This document shows positions 61,953 through 64,000 of a stretch of 64,000 nucleotides of DNA, one piece after another. The position numbers and the translations under genes were made by a program. The number at the start of each line of letters is the position of its first letter. Position 1 is the first letter of the stretch. Source of the DNA: an uncultured Faecalicatena sp. (GTDB lineage: Bacteria > Bacillota > Clostridia > Lachnospirales > Lachnospiraceae). The notes under the pieces were generated by a model. It made no database searches. It worked only from the letters and a program-made list of their open reading frames with translations, and was not told the origin of the DNA. The stretch covers positions 1 through 64,000 of the forward strand of contig CAOKHZ010000010.1 in assembly GCA_948468385.1 (NCBI GenBank), in the 5' to 3' direction.

Positions 61953-63665
61953 TTATAACACCAGTCCCCGATAGCGATTGATGCAGGCGAACATTTCCTG
62001 CCTCCTCGGCGCGGCCAACGCCGCCACGCTCGACGTGCTTTCGCACAAGCCCGCCATGCCGTCCTTCGCAATCTTTTCCTCCAGCTTTCGCACCACGTCC
62101 TGCACGCTTGTGCGCCCGCCAAAAAGATGCTTCTCCGCATAGCGCACACAATATCCCAACGCCGAAACCTGCTCGCTGTCCACGAGTTGTTCCACGTAAC
62201 GCAAGTCAATCGTCTCACGGTTAATCTGCACCGCCTCGCGTCCCAGCGTCTTCATCTTAATCCGGTCATTGCCCCTAAACTCCTTGCTCTGTCCCGGACA
62301 TCTCGTAAACACCGGGTTTTCCGCCGGTTTCTCCAGCCCTGACAATGCCGGGAAATCCTCCGCCTCGTGCTTGGCCATCCCGGTAATCTCCCTCGGCACG
62401 TAACGGTCCATCTGCACGATGTGGTCGGCGATATGGAAATACGCGCCCGAACTGCCCGCCACGATGACCGTGGAAACGCCATATTCTTCATACAATTCGC
62501 GGATGCGGTCGATAAACGGCGTGATTGGCTCCATGTCCCGGTGAATGACCCGCTGCATCAATTCGTCGCGAATCATGAAATTGGTCGCGCTCGTGTCCTC
62601 GTCAATCAAGAGCGTTTTTGCCCCCGCCTCCATGCTCTCAATCACGTTCGCCGCCTGGGACGTGCTACCGCTGGCATCCTCGGTATAAAACCCGCGCGTG
62701 TCCTTTCCATTTGGCAAGTCATTGATAAACATGGAAATGTCCGTCTTCTTGATGCTGCGCCCGTCTTCCGCGCGAATCTTCATGGCGGACGCGTCCGTAA
62801 TCACATACTCGCGCCCGTCCCCGGCAACGTGGTTGTACACGCCCAACTCCAACGCCTTAAGAAGCGTTGACTTTCCATGATAACCGCCGCCCACGATGAG
62901 CGTGATGCCTTTCGGGATTCCCATGCCCTTAAGCGCGCCCCTATGCGGAAGGTTCATCGTCACTTCCATCTCCTTTGGCGACTCGAACGCCACCGCGCCC
63001 TTCATCGGCTTTGCGGAAATGCCGGATTCCCTCGGCAAAATCGCGCCGTTGGCCACGAATGCCACCAGCCCCATCTCATCAAGCTGCTCGCGAATATACT
63101 GCTGGTCCTCGGCCAGGTCACAAATCTTACGCAGACGCGCCTTGTCACAATTCTTATAAAACAAGGCCTGCTGCACGCAGCGCGGCAAAAAGTCAAACAA
63201 AATTTTCTCCAACTCTCTTGCGTTAATCGTCCGCCCATTGGCCGGGAAACCGATTTCCATGCGTAAAATCACGTCCCCTGTTTCCGCATTAATCTGACAC
63301 GCCGTCCGCTCCAACACCTCTTGTCCGCAACGACTGACGGAAATCAACCCGCTCTTTCCCGAACCTTTCGCCTGAAACGCATACTTTCCGGCCTCGCGCC
63401 CGAACTGCCGGTTCAATTCATCCTGCAAGGCAATCCGCTGATGCGCCCCACAATACAATTCCGGCAAAAATCCCGCCTGTGCCCCCTTCACATGGACGCT
63501 CACCTTCGACGGCGCGGCAAACGGGTCGCCCTGCACGTGGTCGATGGAAAGCACGTAGCCCGGAAACTGGTACATGCCCTTCGTGTCCTTGTACGCCGGA
63601 TATCCCCTATGGTCAATCCGATTCAATAAGTTTCTCAAATCCGTTGATGTCTGCATCACTGTCAC
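61953..63665 (-). CDS. Predicted ABC-class ATPase (ABC_ATPase family)
   Basis: Protein of 570 residues without membrane segments. P-loop GGGYHGKSTLLKAL (about 258-271), an ABC-type signature-like region with DASGSTSQAANVIE (about 330-343) and Walker B TLLIDEDTSATN (about 350-361). This matches the stand-alone ABC_ATPase proteins (PF09818), whose function is unknown but probably in RNA or translation-linked processes. GTG start at 63665 with GGAAGG six bases upstream; an ATG three codons later is the alternative. Confidence 0.88.
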   Translation of the reverse strand: MTVMQTSTDLRNLLNRIDHRGYPAYKDTKGMYQFPGYVLSIDHVQGDPFAAPSKVSVHVKGAQAGFLPELYCGAHQRIALQDELNRQFGREAGKYAFQAKGSGKSGLISVSRCGQEVLERTACQINAETGDVILRMEIGFPANGRTINARELEKILFDFLPRCVQQALFYKNCDKARLRKICDLAEDQQYIREQLDEMGLVAFVANGAILPRESGISAKPMKGAVAFESPKEMEVTMNLPHRGALKGMGIPKGITLIVGGGYHGKSTLLKALELGVYNHVAGDGREYVITDASAMKIRAEDGRSIKKTDISMFINDLPNGKDTRGFYTEDASGSTSQAANVIESMEAGAKTLLIDEDTSATNFMIRDELMQRVIHRDMEPITPFIDRIRELYEEYGVSTVIVAGSSGAYFHIADHIVQMDRYVPREITGMAKHEAEDFPALSGLEKPAENPVFTRCPGQSKEFRGNDRIKMKTLGREAVQINRETIDLRYVEQLVDSEQVSALGYCVRYAEKHLFGGRTSVQDVVRKLEEKIAKDGMAGLCESTSSVAALAAPRRQEMFACINRYRGLVL

Positions 63666-63742
63666 CCAAAACCTTCCTAAAATTCATTTTTACCTTTTCG
63701 TGGTATTTTTCGCAACACACATGTCACCTTTTCAACAACCTT

Positions 63743-64000
63743 TTACCACCGATTTACTGCATGTTCGATAAACGCCAGAAGGTCGTGGAATTCCACCTTT
63801 CCCTCGTCCGTCATTACAAATCCGTCGAACATGCCGTACACCTGGTCGCAATGCGTATCCACGACCACCAGCTTATTTTGCGTGTAATTGTCATAAACGG
63901 GAGTGAAATGTAACTCCATCTTCCCCTCGCCGTCCTTTAAGTGCCATGGTTCCATGTAGCCGCCATCGCGCTTCACTTCAAGAACCCCCACCTTATAAGC
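63743..64000 (-). CDS. C-terminal end of a DUF2804-like protein (cut by window)
   Basis: About 85 codons run off the end of the window with no stop. The end reads EPWHLKDGEGKMELHFTPVY and VYGMFDGFVMTDEGKVEFHD, which resembles DUF2804 proteins: the Trp-His near the break, the FTP strand and the final acidic domain. The rest of the gene lies outside. Role unknown. Confidence 0.65.
   Translation of the reverse strand, partial: AYKVGVLEVKRDGGYMEPWHLKDGEGKMELHFTPVYDNYTQNKLVVVDTHCDQVYGMFDGFVMTDEGKVEFHDLLAFIEHAVNRW

Overview
The window looks like chromosomal DNA from a gut-type Clostridia, most probably Lachnospiraceae. The evidence is AGGAGG-type ribosome sites, many AraC-type regulators beside sugar genes, CUT1 sugar transport without a local ATPase, two GPH-type symporters, Rpn/PD-(D/E)XK and AAA-ATPase-like accessory genes, and zinc-ribbon/TIR/DUF6273 proteins. 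No rRNA or phage module is present. There are two tRNAs, Ser(CGA) and Leu(CAG).

Layout. 0.3-3.3 kb: three-gene operon of a coiled-coil protein, a two-TM coiled-coil protein and a lipoprotein fusing a substrate-binding-like region to a VWA domain. 3.4-12.4 kb: galactan-type operon on the minus strand (intracellular GH53, sugar-binding lipoprotein, two permeases, DUF3863-like protein, zinc ribbon, secreted GH53 with a ricin-type lectin domain) and a divergent AraC regulator. 12.5-15 kb: TetR, HdeD-like and radical SAM/SPASM genes. 15.1-22.5 kb: complete glucuronate route uxuA-uxuB-uxaC-eda-kdgK with a divergent AraC regulator. 22.5-27.1 kb: Uma2 protein, Tex, AAA/PD-(D/E)XK protein.

27.2-40.4 kb is an accessory zone with many decayed genes: an AAA-ATPase copy, a sulfatase, a HipA/CtkA-like kinase, an Rpn relic and an IS66 relic. 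It also holds a small lipopeptide-type NRPS operon (AMP ligase, C-A, T-R, ACP) whose adenylation domain has lost its C-terminal subdomain by a frame-changing deletion. A CorC-type membrane protein and tRNA-Ser lie between these relics.

40.4-51.5 kb: asparaginase; creatininase-family protein with a GPH symporter and AraC regulator; tRNA-Leu; PIG-L deacetylase; DnaJ-domain protein; a second GPH symporter, an alpha/beta hydrolase and a fourth AraC regulator. 51.5-60.6 kb: the most unusual region. Three related genes come from one design (zinc ribbon-TPR-TIR-TPR-TM-DUF6273). One is complete, one lacks DUF6273, and one has lost the TIR half but leaves a recognisable relic upstream and has a 154-bp MITE-like element inserted exactly at its stop codon. 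The complete TIR gene and the SPFH/zinc-ribbon gene at 59.2-60.5 kb share an almost identical promoter of about 50 bp with a Spo0A-box-like site. This suggests one co-regulated stress or defence system. 60.7-64 kb: two small exported proteins, an ABC-class ATPase and the end of a DUF2804-like gene.

All assignments come from reading the sequence and remembered family features; no database search was run. Promoters, operators and hairpins are pattern matches.
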